Source: Methylomonas aurea
GTDB lineage: Bacteria; Pseudomonadota; Gammaproteobacteria; Methylococcales; Methylomonadaceae
Direction: 5' to 3'
Length of the DNA stretch: 60,301 bases
Assembly: GCF_024505045.1 (NCBI RefSeq)
Contig: NZ_JANIBM010000029.1
Location: 1 to 60,301, forward strand
Positions 38,325-47,277 of the stretch are shown piece by piece. The first letter of the stretch is position 1, and every line of letters starts with the position of its first letter. A program made the position numbers and the translations under genes. Under the pieces are notes generated by a model that was given only the letters and a program-made list of their open reading frames with translations, had not been told where the DNA came from and made no database searches.

Positions 38325-39656
38325 TTATTGCGGGCCAACGCTTGCGGCAGCATTATCGCCGCTGGGTTCGATGCCCAATGCTTTGCTCAATCCGTAATAG
38401 GCCTTGGTACGGTTGATCATGGCCGCGTAATAATCGCGCATCACGTTTTTGTAGCTGCGTTGCGCTTCGATAAAATCCAGCACGCCGGTCGCGCCTTTTC
38501 TGAAGGCCAATTCCGCGCTGTCGCGCACGTTACGGGCGTCGTCCAGCAAGCCACTGTCGAACCGTTTTACGATTTTATCGGCGCTGTTCCAGGCCGCCAG
38601 CGCGCCGACCACATCGTTGCAGATACCGAGTTCGGTTTGTTCGACCGCCAATTGCGACTGGTTCAGACTGACGGTAGCCTTATCCGCTTCGCCCTGGTAT
38701 TGGTAAAACAACGGCAGCGGCACGCTGAAACCGACGAAAGCCGAATTTAACGCATTGTTACTCGGATCGCGGGCATAGCCGGCGTTGACCGTGACATCCG
38801 GGTATTTCAAGCGCCGCGCCAGCTCCAGTTCCTTATTCGCCTGTTCGGCGCGCTGTTTGTCGGCTTGCAGGTCGGGACGTTGTTGCAAGGCCCGGTCGAT
38901 CAATTCGTTCTTGTCGCGGGTTTGGCCTATATCGGCCAACGCCGGCCAGGCATCCTTCGCCTCGATACGCAAACTCTGTTCGGGCCAGCGCAGCAGCACT
39001 GCCAGCGCCGCTTGCGCCTGCTCCACAGCGGCTTGGGCACTATCCAGATCGGACTGGGCGCGCAAACCTTCCATCTTCACCCGCAAATAATCGGCCTCGG
39101 CTATATCGCCGCTTTTCAGGCGCAAGTCATTGGCCTGGCTTATCTGTTGGTAATGGTTGGCAATTTCCTGCGCCAGCCACCGGTTCTTTTGCGCCTGCAA
39201 CAAGTCGAAGTACGCATCGCGCACCATATTGCTGAAGATGCGCACGGCATCGCGCAAATCGCTTTCGGCCGCCTGCGCGGCAAAACCGCTGCTCTGCATC
39301 CGCAATCCGCGTTTACCGGCAACTTCGATTAATTGGCTGAAGGAAAAATATTCGGCCGGTCCGCACGATACGCTGGGGCTATGGTTGCAGCCGGTGGCAT
39401 TGGAACCCATGTTGGGATTGTTACTGATTTCGGAGACTTGGACGCCGAATACCGGATTCGGAATCGCCCCGGCCACTACTTGTTCGGCGCGAGCCTGATC
39501 GATGTTGTATTGCGCGGCAATCAGGTCCAAATTACGCTGGTAAAACAGGGCGACGACCTCGTCGACCGACAATTGCGCTTCCTGGGCATAAGCCGAACCG
39601 AACCCAAACCAGATGGAGCAGGCGACCGCAAAAAAACGGGTGTAGTAAACTTTCAT
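38325..39656 (-). CDS. czcC: Heavy-metal RND efflux outer-membrane factor
   Basis: A 443-residue TolC-like protein with a signal peptide cleaved near AYA-QEAQ and two OEP repeats rich in long helices (QAAESDLRDAVRIFSNMVRDAYFDLLQAQ; LGICNDVVGALAAWNSADKIVKRF). It forms the outer-membrane exit of the pump. It is the first gene of czcC-czcB-czcA-PII, all leftward with small gaps. Confidence 0.9.
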   Translation of the reverse strand: MKVYYTRFFAVACSIWFGFGSAYAQEAQLSVDEVVALFYQRNLDLIAAQYNIDQARAEQVVAGAIPNPVFGVQVSEISNNPNMGSNATGCNHSPSVSCGPAEYFSFSQLIEVAGKRGLRMQSSGFAAQAAESDLRDAVRIFSNMVRDAYFDLLQAQKNRWLAQEIANHYQQISQANDLRLKSGDIAEADYLRVKMEGLRAQSDLDSAQAAVEQAQAALAVLLRWPEQSLRIEAKDAWPALADIGQTRDKNELIDRALQQRPDLQADKQRAEQANKELELARRLKYPDVTVNAGYARDPSNNALNSAFVGFSVPLPLFYQYQGEADKATVSLNQSQLAVEQTELGICNDVVGALAAWNSADKIVKRFDSGLLDDARNVRDSAELAFRKGATGVLDFIEAQRSYKNVMRDYYAAMINRTKAYYGLSKALGIEPSGDNAAASVGPQ

Positions 39657-39922
39657 CGGCAGTGAGCGCCTTTCGATTAAACAGTCTTAACGCTAGTAAG
39701 CAACGTTTGAGCCACAAAAATTGATCTGCCGCTACTCGTCTCTGAGCGCGTACAAAACCGGGAAATTGTAGCAAATTAATATCGATGCGATACCAATTTG
39801 CATCTAACCCGGCAGCCCCGCATCTGTTCATCAGCTAATTCCGGTTGGCGACCGGTTCAAATCAACCGAATAGGACCGGTTGAAAATAACGCGCGAAATT
39901 TCTCGCGAAGAGTTAGGACAAC
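39657..39922. other. Leader region upstream of czcC
   Basis: 266 bases without a gene. It likely contains the czc promoter. A perfect inverted repeat GCAAATT (39771-39777) / AATTTGC (39795-39801) with a 17-bp spacer lies about 115-145 bp upstream of czcC and could be an operator. ACCGGTT-type motifs recur at 39845-39885. Confidence 0.45.
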
Positions 39923-39947
39923 AAAAAAGCCGGCGCTAGGCCGGCTT
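39923..39947 (-). terminator. Intrinsic terminator of the 50-residue protein gene
   Basis: Read on the minus strand, an AAGCCGGC/GCCGGCTT stem is followed by six T. It lies 27 bp after the stop of the small gene at 39975-40127. Confidence 0.85.
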
Positions 39948-39974
39948 CCAGGTATAGTGTGATGGAGCGCTTCG

Positions 39975-40127
39975 TTAGCCACTCGCGACAGCGGCATGCT
40001 GTTGGTCATGGGAAGCGCTGCTGATTCTGTAGCCTCGCGATTTCAATTCCTTCGCCAACCCCGGGCTCATCTTTTCCGGGCTTATATGCGAAATGACTTT
40101 ACCGAATTTTTTGATGTTATAGCGCAT
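39975..40127 (-). CDS. Small basic hypothetical protein (50 residues)
   Basis: A 50-residue frame beginning MRYNIKKFGKVISHISPEKM and ending in an Ala/His-rich tail (HDQQHAAVASG). GGAGA lies 8 nt before the ATG and a perfect intrinsic terminator follows the stop, so it is very likely a real gene. It is basic and has no membrane segment. I do not recognise it. The LAKELKSRGYRISSA part could form a helix-strand unit. Confidence 0.65.
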   Translation of the reverse strand: MRYNIKKFGKVISHISPEKMSPGLAKELKSRGYRISSASHDQQHAAVASG

Positions 40128-40323
40128 AGCAATCATCTCCAACCTCCAGCGATATCCAGTAGCCCTTTGCCTAAACCGAACGTTTTCGAACGCCGTTACG
40201 ACAGGTTACCAGGCGCAAAATTCCCAGCATTTCGCCAATTTGCAAATTTTTATCGGCAATCTTTCGGAACTAGCTCCCGGAGCTCGGCTTTCCGCATCCC
40301 GTGAACGATTTGACGACAGGCAC

Positions 40324-40350
40324 AAAAAAGCCGCTGATCAAAGCGGCTTT
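40324..40350 (-). terminator. Intrinsic terminator of the 104-residue secreted protein gene
   Basis: On the minus strand, an AAGCCGCT-type stem with a short loop is followed by six T. It starts 27 bp after the stop of the gene at 40378. Confidence 0.85.
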
Positions 40351-40377
40351 TCGATATTCCGGTTCGGAAACCTATCC

Positions 40378-40692
40378 CTACTCGGCTTCGGCCGGTTCTG
40401 CGGAGGTAGATTCGGCAGCAGTAACTTCCTCGGCAGTTTCAGGCTTCACCGCATCGCATTTGCCCTCGAGCAAATCGTAAGAGCCGGCCCAACAGCGGGC
40501 CGCGATGTAATACTTGGCATAATCGATAAGGGCAACCCCGGCACAGTCCTCGTATTTGATTTCGGGAGCCGCACTGGCATCCTTGTCGTCGAAAGACCGT
40601 AAAACCTTGCAATAGTTGACTTGCCTGGCCTGCACCGTGACGGAAACCAAACCGAGCAGTAGCACTCCGCAAATTTTGTTGACCGAACTCAT
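40378..40692 (-). CDS. Small secreted hypothetical protein (104 residues)
   Basis: A signal peptide (about 1-22, MSSVNKICGVLLLGLVSVTVQA) precedes a mature part with four Cys (YCKVL, EDCAG, RCWAG, GKCDA), enough for two disulphides, and an acidic Glu/Ala-rich tail. GGGGA lies 8 nt before the ATG at 40692, which decides this start over in-frame ATGs at 40701 and 40764. The family is unknown to me. A terminator follows. Confidence 0.72.
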   Translation of the reverse strand: MSSVNKICGVLLLGLVSVTVQARQVNYCKVLRSFDDKDASAAPEIKYEDCAGVALIDYAKYYIAARCWAGSYDLLEGKCDAVKPETAEEVTAAESTSAEPAEAE

Positions 40693-40772
40693 TTTAACCA
40701 TCCCCGAAAATAGAAATTGTTGCCCAGAAACCAGCAGCGTGACTAATTTCGGCTGATTCGTCAACCTGGAGC

Positions 40773-40809
40773 GGTTGCCGTCGGATCAAAGCAACGCGGG
40801 CCGGCAACC
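40773..40809. repeat. Inverted repeat between two small genes
   Basis: Perfect 8-bp arms GGTTGCCG/CGGCAACC with a 21-nt spacer lie just after the stop of the 46-residue protein gene. There is no T-tract, so it may be a weak terminator or RNA stabilising hairpin. Confidence 0.35.
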
Positions 40810-40815
40810 TCAGGG

Positions 40816-40956
40816 TCAATGAGTCTCCGAGCTGTGCCAAGCCTCGGCCATCAAATCCACAAATTCTTTACCAACCACGCGAAGCAATTGCAACGCCGCG
40901 ATAACCACCAAAGCACCGATGACTAAACCGGACAACATGACGACGACCATCTTCAT
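40816..40956 (-). CDS. Single-helix micro-membrane protein (46 residues)
   Basis: A 46-residue frame beginning MKMVVVMLSGLVIGALVVIA, a single transmembrane helix (about 3-24), followed by an amphipathic cytoplasmic or periplasmic tail ending in HSSETH. A strong purine-rich ribosome binding site (GGGGGTGGAT) directly precedes the ATG. It stands in the same orientation as the 104- and 50-residue genes. No known family recognised. Confidence 0.6.
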   Translation of the reverse strand: MKMVVVMLSGLVIGALVVIAALQLLRVVGKEFVDLMAEAWHSSETH

Positions 40957-41314
40957 ATCCACCCCCGAAATTGACAGCAAAATTGACTAGGGACGGCGAG
41001 TATTCACATAAAACCGACAAAAAGCAACTGGATTAAAGTCTACTTAAGGCATTGATTATTAAAGAATTAACCATGTCAACCACTTACAGTAAAATATTAA
41101 TGTAAATTCGTGCGTTTGCAGCAAATCCATGACGTCGCCGTCAATTGATCAGGCCCTGGATGAAAAGGTGTGTCTGGATTTGGATGCCTATTCATTCGCT
41201 CATAATGGCTTTCCATAAGTAGGCACCAGTAAAGGTAAAGGTTTTTGCATTCTGATGCTCTCACTACTGCCCATCGATTCTACGTTTGGTGTTGACCGAG
41301 AAGTTTACGGACAC
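40957..41314. other. AT-rich intergenic region
   Basis: About 360 bases, markedly AT-rich between 41030 and 41110. A TTGACA on the minus strand (41074-41079) could be a -35 for the 46-residue gene, but I see no well-spaced -10. No supported coding frame. Confidence 0.4.
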
Positions 41315-41339
41315 AAAAAAGCCCAGATTTACTGGGCTT
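41315..41339 (-). terminator. Intrinsic terminator of yicC
   Basis: On the minus strand, an AAGCCCAG/CTGGGCTT stem with a 5-nt loop is followed by six T. It lies about 40 bp after the yicC stop. Confidence 0.9.
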
Positions 41340-41377
41340 CGTTGGCTTGGCGAGATTGGCCGGGACGGCCTGAAACA

Positions 41378-42241
41378 TCATTCAATATTCTGAATCTGCT
41401 CGCGCATCTGCTCGATCAGAACTTTCAAATCGATCGAAATCTGGGTCATTTCCCGATCGGCGGATTTGGAACCGAGGGTATTAGCTTCACGATTCATTTC
41501 CTGCATCAAGAAATCCAGACGGCGGCCGGTGGGTTCGGGCTGCTTTAACGCGCGTTGCACTTCCAGGACATGGGTTTCCAAACGATCGAGCTCTTCCGCC
41601 ACGTCGAACTTTTGCGCCAACAGTACCAACTCCTGTTCCAGACGGTCGAAATTGGGTTCGGCCACCATTTCCTGCACCCGCGCCGTCAATTTATTGCGCA
41701 AGTTGTTTAACACCTCCGGCATCCGCTTGTGCGCAGCTTCTACCAAAAGCATGACCTTCTGGCAGCGATCCTCCAGCAATTGCGCCAGTTGCGCCCCCTC
41801 GCGGGCGCGGGTTTCCAGCATTTTGTCCAGCGTCTCATCCAGCAGTCGGACGATCTTGTCGCGCAATGCCTCTTTATCGATCTCCTGCTCTTGCTGCACG
41901 CCGGGGAAGGCCAGGACGTCGAGCGCGGAAAAGGGTTGCGGATTGCTCATTTCGGCTTCGATAGCGGCGGTCGCCGCCAACAGCCGCTGCACGATTTCCA
42001 GGTTGACGTTGAAGCTCGCCTCGCAGGCCTGCTTCTTGTAACTCAACGAACATTCGATTTTGCCGCGTTTCAGTTTTTCCGAGATCAAGCGGCGGACATC
42101 GGCTTCGGCAAAACGCAAACGCTCGGGCAACTTGACGCTGACGTCGCTGTAGCGATGGTTGACGGAGCGCAATTCGCACAAGATAGCCAGGTTGTCGGCG
42201 CTCATTTCGCCGTCCGCGAACGCGGTCATGCTTCTAATCAT
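41378..42241 (-). CDS. yicC: YicC family endoribonuclease/adaptor
   Basis: A 287-residue protein with the YicC-like N-terminal domain (MIRSMTAFADGE, LCELRSVNHRYSDVSVKLPERLR) and the C-terminal DUF1732 domain ending in GRRLDFLMQEMNREANTLGSKS. YicC acts in RNA turnover in E. coli. It is divergent from the kinase gene with a 43-bp gap. Confidence 0.94.
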   Translation of the reverse strand: MIRSMTAFADGEMSADNLAILCELRSVNHRYSDVSVKLPERLRFAEADVRRLISEKLKRGKIECSLSYKKQACEASFNVNLEIVQRLLAATAAIEAEMSNPQPFSALDVLAFPGVQQEQEIDKEALRDKIVRLLDETLDKMLETRAREGAQLAQLLEDRCQKVMLLVEAAHKRMPEVLNNLRNKLTARVQEMVAEPNFDRLEQELVLLAQKFDVAEELDRLETHVLEVQRALKQPEPTGRRLDFLMQEMNREANTLGSKSADREMTQISIDLKVLIEQMREQIQNIE

Positions 42242-42284
42242 TTTTCACCTATAATCTTCACGCTTTACCCGTGCAGCTTTACCC

Positions 42285-43184
42285 ATGGCCGAATACTACG
42301 ATCCGGAAACCTACCCGAAACAATGGAACTACCTGCAATCGGGAACCATTATAGATCAGTACATGATCGAGCGGGAATTGGCGCACGGCGGCTTCAGTTC
42401 GGTCTACCTGGCCCGGCAAATGTCCGACCAGACCCAAGTGGCGATCAAGGAGTACTTGCCGCGCAAGCTGGCGCACCGCACCTGGAATAACTTGGTGGCG
42501 CCGAACAACGAAGAGGCAAAAACCTTATTCATGCGCGGCCGGGCGCTGTTTTTCGAGGAAGCCAAAGTCCTGGCGATGCTGAAACACCATAACATCGTCG
42601 ACGTAATCAACTTCTTCCAGGCCAACGATACCGTATATATGGTCATGACCTACGACTACGGCATCACGCTGGACAAAATCCTGCACCGCAAAATCCTGCC
42701 CATCACCGAAGAGTTTCTGCTGACGGTATTTCGGTTGTTGCTGAACGGCATCGACGCCGTCCATCAAAAAGGTCTGGTGCATCTGGATATCAAGCCCGCC
42801 AACATTCTGATCCGCGCGGAAAACGACCCGTTGCTGCTGGATTTCGGCGCAATCCGTAAAATCTCGATGGACCCGCAGCGCAACCGGGCCAAAGTGCTAA
42901 CCAACGGTTATTCACCGATCGAGCAATACGACAACAACGGCAATCTCGGCCCCTGGTCGGACATTTACGCCGTCGGCGCCAGCATGCGTGCCTGCCTGGA
43001 TTTCAAAATCCCGATACCGTCGCCGGAGCGGATCAAACAGGATAATCTGCCCCCGGCGGTCAAGGCCCACAAGCGCCGGTTTCCGGAATACCTGTTAAAA
43101 GCCATCGACTGGGCCATGGCGATTTTCCCGGAAAACCGGCCGCAAAGCGTAGCCGAATTGCAGCAGGCGCTGAGTCCCCAATAG
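42285..43184 (+). CDS. Ser/Thr protein kinase, Hanks type
   Basis: A 299-residue soluble kinase. It has a Gly-rich loop (ELAHGGFSSVYLAR), catalytic Lys (VAIKEYLP), a catalytic loop HLDIKPANIL in which HRD is HLD with the essential Asp and Asn kept, and DFG (LLLDFGAIRK). The Arg change marks a non-RD kinase, so activation-loop phosphorylation may not be required. There is no membrane or sensor domain and no phosphatase next to it. It shares the yicC/rph intergenic space. Confidence 0.9.
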   Translation: MAEYYDPETYPKQWNYLQSGTIIDQYMIERELAHGGFSSVYLARQMSDQTQVAIKEYLPRKLAHRTWNNLVAPNNEEAKTLFMRGRALFFEEAKVLAMLKHHNIVDVINFFQANDTVYMVMTYDYGITLDKILHRKILPITEEFLLTVFRLLLNGIDAVHQKGLVHLDIKPANILIRAENDPLLLDFGAIRKISMDPQRNRAKVLTNGYSPIEQYDNNGNLGPWSDIYAVGASMRACLDFKIPIPSPERIKQDNLPPAVKAHKRRFPEYLLKAIDWAMAIFPENRPQSVAELQQALSPQ

Positions 43185-43245
43185 TTAAAAATCGGCTCGG
43201 CAAAGCCAGTATAATGCCGCAACTTTTGATACTGCCGAGAACAAT

Positions 43246-43995
43246 ATGAGACCAAGCGGACGCAATCCGGACCAATTACGCGAAATTCGTTTTACCTGCC
43301 ATTACACCAAACACGCCGAAGGCTCGGTGTTGGTGGAATTCGGCGACACCCGGGTCTTGTGCACCGCCAGCGTCGACAACAGCGTCCCCCGATTTTTGAA
43401 AGGTAAAGGCGAGGGTTGGGTCACAGCCGAATACGGCATGCTGCCGCGCTCGACCCACAGCCGGATGGACCGCGAAGCCGGCCGCGGCAAACAAGGCGGC
43501 AGAACCTTGGAAATCCAACGCCTGATCGGCCGCTCCTTACGCGCCGCAATCGACTTGAAGGCACTCGGCGAGAATACCATCACCATCGATTGCGATGTGA
43601 TTCAAGCCGACGGCGGCACTCGCACCGCATCGATCACCGGCGGTTTCGTCGCCCTGTCGATTGCGATCGAACACCTGTTGAAAACCAACAAGATCAAGAA
43701 AAACCCGCTGCACGGCCAAGTGGCGTCGGTGTCGGTCGGCATTTACAACGGCGTGCCGGTGTTGGACCTCGACTATGCCGAAGACCACCAGGCCGAAACC
43801 GATATGAACGTGGTCATGAACGAAGCCGGCCACTTCATCGAAGTCCAGGGTACGGCCGAGGGCCATGCTTTCAGAAAGGACGAACTGAATGCGATGCTGG
43901 AACTGGCCGAACACGGCATCAAACAACTGCTGGAAAAACAGCAGGCGGCGCTGGAAGACGCGAAGAAACCCGCGCCGAAACCGATCGCGTTCTAA
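43246..43995 (+). CDS. rph: Ribonuclease PH
   Basis: A 249-residue 3'-5' phosphorolytic exoribonuclease that trims tRNA 3' ends. Family motifs: [42 protein letters not shown], the phosphate-site Arg region [30 protein letters not shown] and [17 protein letters not shown]. About ten extra residues ([10 protein letters not shown]) extend the C-terminus. It is 4 bp upstream of rdgB. Confidence 0.96.
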   Translation: MRPSGRNPDQLREIRFTCHYTKHAEGSVLVEFGDTRVLCTASVDNSVPRFLKGKGEGWVTAEYGMLPRSTHSRMDREAGRGKQGGRTLEIQRLIGRSLRAAIDLKALGENTITIDCDVIQADGGTRTASITGGFVALSIAIEHLLKTNKIKKNPLHGQVASVSVGIYNGVPVLDLDYAEDHQAETDMNVVMNEAGHFIEVQGTAEGHAFRKDELNAMLELAEHGIKQLLEKQQAALEDAKKPAPKPIAF

Positions 43996-43999
43996 GCCG

Positions 44000-44584
44000 A
44001 TGAGTTCGATCGTGCTGGCCAGCGGCAATCCTGGCAAGATTCGGGAAATCCAGGCCATTCTGCAAAACGATAGAATTCTGCCGCAGTCGCAATTCAACGT
44101 CGCCGAACCCGACGAAACCGGCTCCACCTTCGTCGAAAACGCGATCATCAAGGCCCGCAATGCCGCCGCGCATTGCCGGCTACCGGCGATTGCCGACGAC
44201 TCCGGCATCGTCGTCGACGCGCTGAACGGCGCGCCCGGCGTAATTTCCGCCCGCTATGCCGGCACGGGCGCCGACGACCGCGCCAATCTGGAAAAACTGC
44301 TGGCGGAAATGCGCGATGTACCTGACGCCTTGCGTAGCGCGCGCTTTATTTGCGTGATGGTTTATCTGCGCCACGCTGCGGACCCCACTCCGCTGATCGC
44401 CCAGGGCGTCTGGGAAGGCAAGATCCTGCGTACGGCCGTCGGCGAGAATGGCTTCGGCTACGACCCGATTTTCTGGCTGGACGAATTCCAGTGCTCCTCG
44501 GCGCAACTGCCGCCGGAAACCAAAAATGCGGTGAGCCATCGCGGCCAAGCCCTGCGCGCGCTGGCCCGGCAGTTAAATTCGTGA
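44000..44584 (+). CDS. rdgB: XTP/dITP diphosphatase
   Basis: A 194-residue nucleotide-pool cleaner that hydrolyses dITP and XTP to monophosphates. Motifs: SSIVLASGNPGKIREI, TFVENAIIKARNAA, AIADDSGIVVDALNGAPGVISARYAG and GENGFGYDPIFW. The pairing with rph is common in gammaproteobacteria. Its stop overlaps the GTG start of the next gene by four bases. Confidence 0.95.
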   Translation: MSSIVLASGNPGKIREIQAILQNDRILPQSQFNVAEPDETGSTFVENAIIKARNAAAHCRLPAIADDSGIVVDALNGAPGVISARYAGTGADDRANLEKLLAEMRDVPDALRSARFICVMVYLRHAADPTPLIAQGVWEGKILRTAVGENGFGYDPIFWLDEFQCSSAQLPPETKNAVSHRGQALRALARQLNS

Positions 44585-45651
44585 ACCGGCTGGAACCGAT
44601 TGCCCGCCGCTTCGCCGGCGGCCGGCGCATCGGCACGATCCGACCGCTCGGTAACGGCCTGATCAACGATACCTTTCTGGTCGAAACGGACGGCGCCAGC
44701 TTTGTTTTGCAAGCCATCAACGAACGGGTATTCCCGCAGCCGCAGCGAATTGCCGCCAATTTAAACTTACTCAGCCGTCATATCGGCCGCCAACAGCCAG
44801 CCGCAGTGCGGCTGCGTATCCCGCGGCTGTTGCCGGCCGCAGACGACTGGCAAATTCGCGACCGCGACAGCGGCCGGGTCTGGCGGGCATTGGAATGGAT
44901 CACGCCATCGGAGAGCCGGGAACGACTCGGCAATTTGGCGGAAGCCGGCCAAGTCGGCTCCGCACTCGGCCATTTTCATAATTTGTGTAGCGGCCTGGCC
45001 GCCGACACCCTGTACGACACCCTACCTGGCTTTCACATCACTCCCGAGTATTTTCGCCAGTATCAGGCAGCGCTAGCCCGGCCACTGCAAGTGCCGAGCG
45101 ACGCCGACTTCGAACATTGCCGTAATTTCATCACCGATTTCGGCGAAGGCGTCCATACGCTGGAACACGCCAGACAGCGCGGCGAACTGGTCGAACGCGT
45201 AATACACGGCGACCCGAAATTGAACAACTTTCTGTTCGACCCGGACAGCGACCGGATTATCGGTTTGGTCGATCTGGATACTGTCAAACCCGGCCTGGTA
45301 CATTACGACCTCGGCGATTGCCTGCGTTCCTGTTGCCACATTCAGGAAACCAACGGCTTCGATTTGCAGCGTTGCAGCATAATTCTCGAGCATTATCTGG
45401 CCGAGGCCGGCCGTTTTTTTACAGAAGCGGATTACCGTTACCTGTATCCGGCGATCCGCCTGATCCCGTTCGAACTGGGTTTGCGCTTCTTCACCGATTA
45501 TTTGCAGGGCAACCGTTACTTCAAAGTCGACGACGCCGGCCAAAATTTGCGCCGGGCGCTGGCCCAATTCGAGCTTGTGAGAGATATCGAACGCCAAAGC
45601 GACGCGATACGGGAATTGATAGCGGGTTTAACCCCGGTATCCGACAGATAA
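44581..45651 (+). CDS. Phosphotransferase of the APH / NahK-like family
   Basis: A 356-residue kinase-like protein. The N-terminus GTIRPLGNGLINDTFLVE is typical of N-acetylhexosamine-kinase-like members; the catalytic region is VIHGDPKLNNFLFD and the metal-binding Asp lies in IIGLVDLDTVKPGLVHYDLGD. The substrate is probably a sugar or other small alcohol. It starts with GTG, coupled to rdgB by GTGA. Confidence 0.8.
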   Translation: MNRLEPIARRFAGGRRIGTIRPLGNGLINDTFLVETDGASFVLQAINERVFPQPQRIAANLNLLSRHIGRQQPAAVRLRIPRLLPAADDWQIRDRDSGRVWRALEWITPSESRERLGNLAEAGQVGSALGHFHNLCSGLAADTLYDTLPGFHITPEYFRQYQAALARPLQVPSDADFEHCRNFITDFGEGVHTLEHARQRGELVERVIHGDPKLNNFLFDPDSDRIIGLVDLDTVKPGLVHYDLGDCLRSCCHIQETNGFDLQRCSIILEHYLAEAGRFFTEADYRYLYPAIRLIPFELGLRFFTDYLQGNRYFKVDDAGQNLRRALAQFELVRDIERQSDAIRELIAGLTPVSDR

Positions 45652-45653
45652 CG

Positions 45654-45675
45654 CCGCCCGCGGCGATGCGGGCGG
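45654..45675. terminator. Hairpin between convergent genes
   Basis: A perfect 8-bp stem CCGCCCGC/GCGGGCGG with a 6-nt loop lies between the phosphotransferase stop and the sulP stop. No T-tract on either side, so it may be a bidirectional but leaky terminator. Confidence 0.5.
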
Positions 45676-45684
45676 ACTGAGGAA

Positions 45685-47244
45685 TCAATGACCGGCAGAC
45701 GGCGTAATTTCTTCCAGCGGGATACCTTGGATCTCGACGACGATGCCGCGGTCGGGCGCCGCCAGCATGAAATCGCCTATGGTCTCCAGGATGTCCAAAT
45801 CGATGAATTGGGCTTTGGAACCGTCGATCAGCAGTTCGCTATCATCCGGTACCTCTTGCAAATACTTGCGCAGCAGAGCCTTATTCAGGAACGATACATC
45901 CTTGTGCAAACGCAGCAGACAATGCCGGCCATGCCGGGTCAAGGTAATCGCCGCGTGGAAATTGGCACGCAACACGAAGAAGAAACCGCAAGCCATGCCT
46001 ATCGCGATACCCACCAGCAAATCGGTCAACAGAATCGCGGCGACGGTAATCACGAACGGCAGAAATTGGTTCCAGCCCTTACGGTAAAACTCGACGAACA
46101 TTCCCGGTTTGGCCAATTTGTAGCCGGTTTGCAGCAAAATCGCCGCCAGACAGGCCAGCGGAATCATATTCAGGTACTTGGCGAAAAACAGCACGCTGAC
46201 CATCAACAGCACGCCGTGGAAAAAGCAGGACAACCGGGTCTGGCCGCCGGCGTTGATATTGGCCGAGCTGCGGACGATCACGGCGGTGATCGGCAGGCCG
46301 CCGATCATACCGCTGACCATATTGCCCAAGCCCTGCGCCTTCAGCTCGCGGTTGGTCGGCGCCACCCGTTTGTGCGGATCCAGCTTGTCGACCGCCTCGA
46401 TACTCAATAAAGTTTCCAGGCTAGCGATGATCGCAATGGTCACCGCAATCGAATAAATTTTCGGATTACCGAAATAGCTGAAATCCGGCAACCGCAACTG
46501 GTTGACGAAATTGGCGGTAGTTCCCAGCTCCGGCAGCGAAACCAAATGTTTCTCGCCTATGGCAAGCTCCGGGAAGTAGTGCAACGCTGCAGCATTGAAA
46601 CCGACGCCCCAAATCACGGCCAACAACGGCCCCGGAACCAGCCGTAACGCTTTGAAACGTTTGACGAAAGCGCTTTCCCAGGCGATCAGGATCGCCAAGG
46701 CCACTACGCTGACCAGCGTCACGCCCGGCGTAATGCCCTCCAACGCCTCCGACAGCTCGAAGAAACTCGATTCGGCGGTCTCCTGCATATAGCTCTCGTC
46801 GCCTTCCGGGCTGGCGTCGTAACCGGTAGCATGCGGCGTCTGTTTGATGATCAGAATCAAACCGATGGCGGCCAGCATGCCTTTGATCACCGCCGCCGGA
46901 AAAAACGCGCCGATGACCCCGGCTTTCAAGAAGCCCAAAATAACCTGCAGACCGCCGGCAAGCACGACGCTCAACAGGAATCCGCCGAAGCCGCCCAAGG
47001 TCTCGATGGCTTCGAATACGATCACGGTCAGGCCGGCGGCCGGACCGGACACGCTGAGCTGCGAACCGCTGGCCCAGGAGACCAACAAACCGCCGACCAG
47101 ACCGGCAATGATTCCGGAAAACAGCGGCGCGCCGGACGCCAGCGCCACGCCCAGGCAGAGCGGCAGAGCCACCAGAAAAACCACGATGCCGGCCGGCAGA
47201 TCCTGGTGCAAATGTTTCAAGTAAGAATTCGGGTGCGATGTCAT
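45685..47244 (-). CDS. SulP family anion transporter, putative bicarbonate importer
   Basis: A 519-residue protein with about 12 helices and a C-terminal STAS-like domain (ELLIDGSKAQFIDLDILETI). SulP features: LPAGIVVFLVALPLCLGVALASGAP, GSQLSVSGPAAGLTVIVF, and SGMIGGLPITAVIVRSSANINAGGQTRLS. SulP proteins carry sulfate, bicarbonate (BicA) or other anions. The adjacent carbonic anhydrase and DAB genes make bicarbonate the best guess. The ATG at 47244 is preferred; a TTG at 47253 is in frame. It follows the carbonic anhydrase by 33 bp. Confidence 0.85.
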   Translation of the reverse strand: MTSHPNSYLKHLHQDLPAGIVVFLVALPLCLGVALASGAPLFSGIIAGLVGGLLVSWASGSQLSVSGPAAGLTVIVFEAIETLGGFGGFLLSVVLAGGLQVILGFLKAGVIGAFFPAAVIKGMLAAIGLILIIKQTPHATGYDASPEGDESYMQETAESSFFELSEALEGITPGVTLVSVVALAILIAWESAFVKRFKALRLVPGPLLAVIWGVGFNAAALHYFPELAIGEKHLVSLPELGTTANFVNQLRLPDFSYFGNPKIYSIAVTIAIIASLETLLSIEAVDKLDPHKRVAPTNRELKAQGLGNMVSGMIGGLPITAVIVRSSANINAGGQTRLSCFFHGVLLMVSVLFFAKYLNMIPLACLAAILLQTGYKLAKPGMFVEFYRKGWNQFLPFVITVAAILLTDLLVGIAIGMACGFFFVLRANFHAAITLTRHGRHCLLRLHKDVSFLNKALLRKYLQEVPDDSELLIDGSKAQFIDLDILETIGDFMLAAPDRGIVVEIQGIPLEEITPSAGH

Positions 47245-47277
47245 TGGCTTCAATCGGTAGTCGAGGGATCCGGCGGC

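Noticed and set aside
39840..39890. tRNA-like GGTTCAAATC motif
   Set aside because: No acceptor stem, D-arm or anticodon arm can be built around it; it is part of short ACCGGTT repeats.
41160..41219. A 20-codon open frame on the plus strand starting ATGAAAAGG
   Set aside because: No ribosome binding site and no supporting context; too short to claim.
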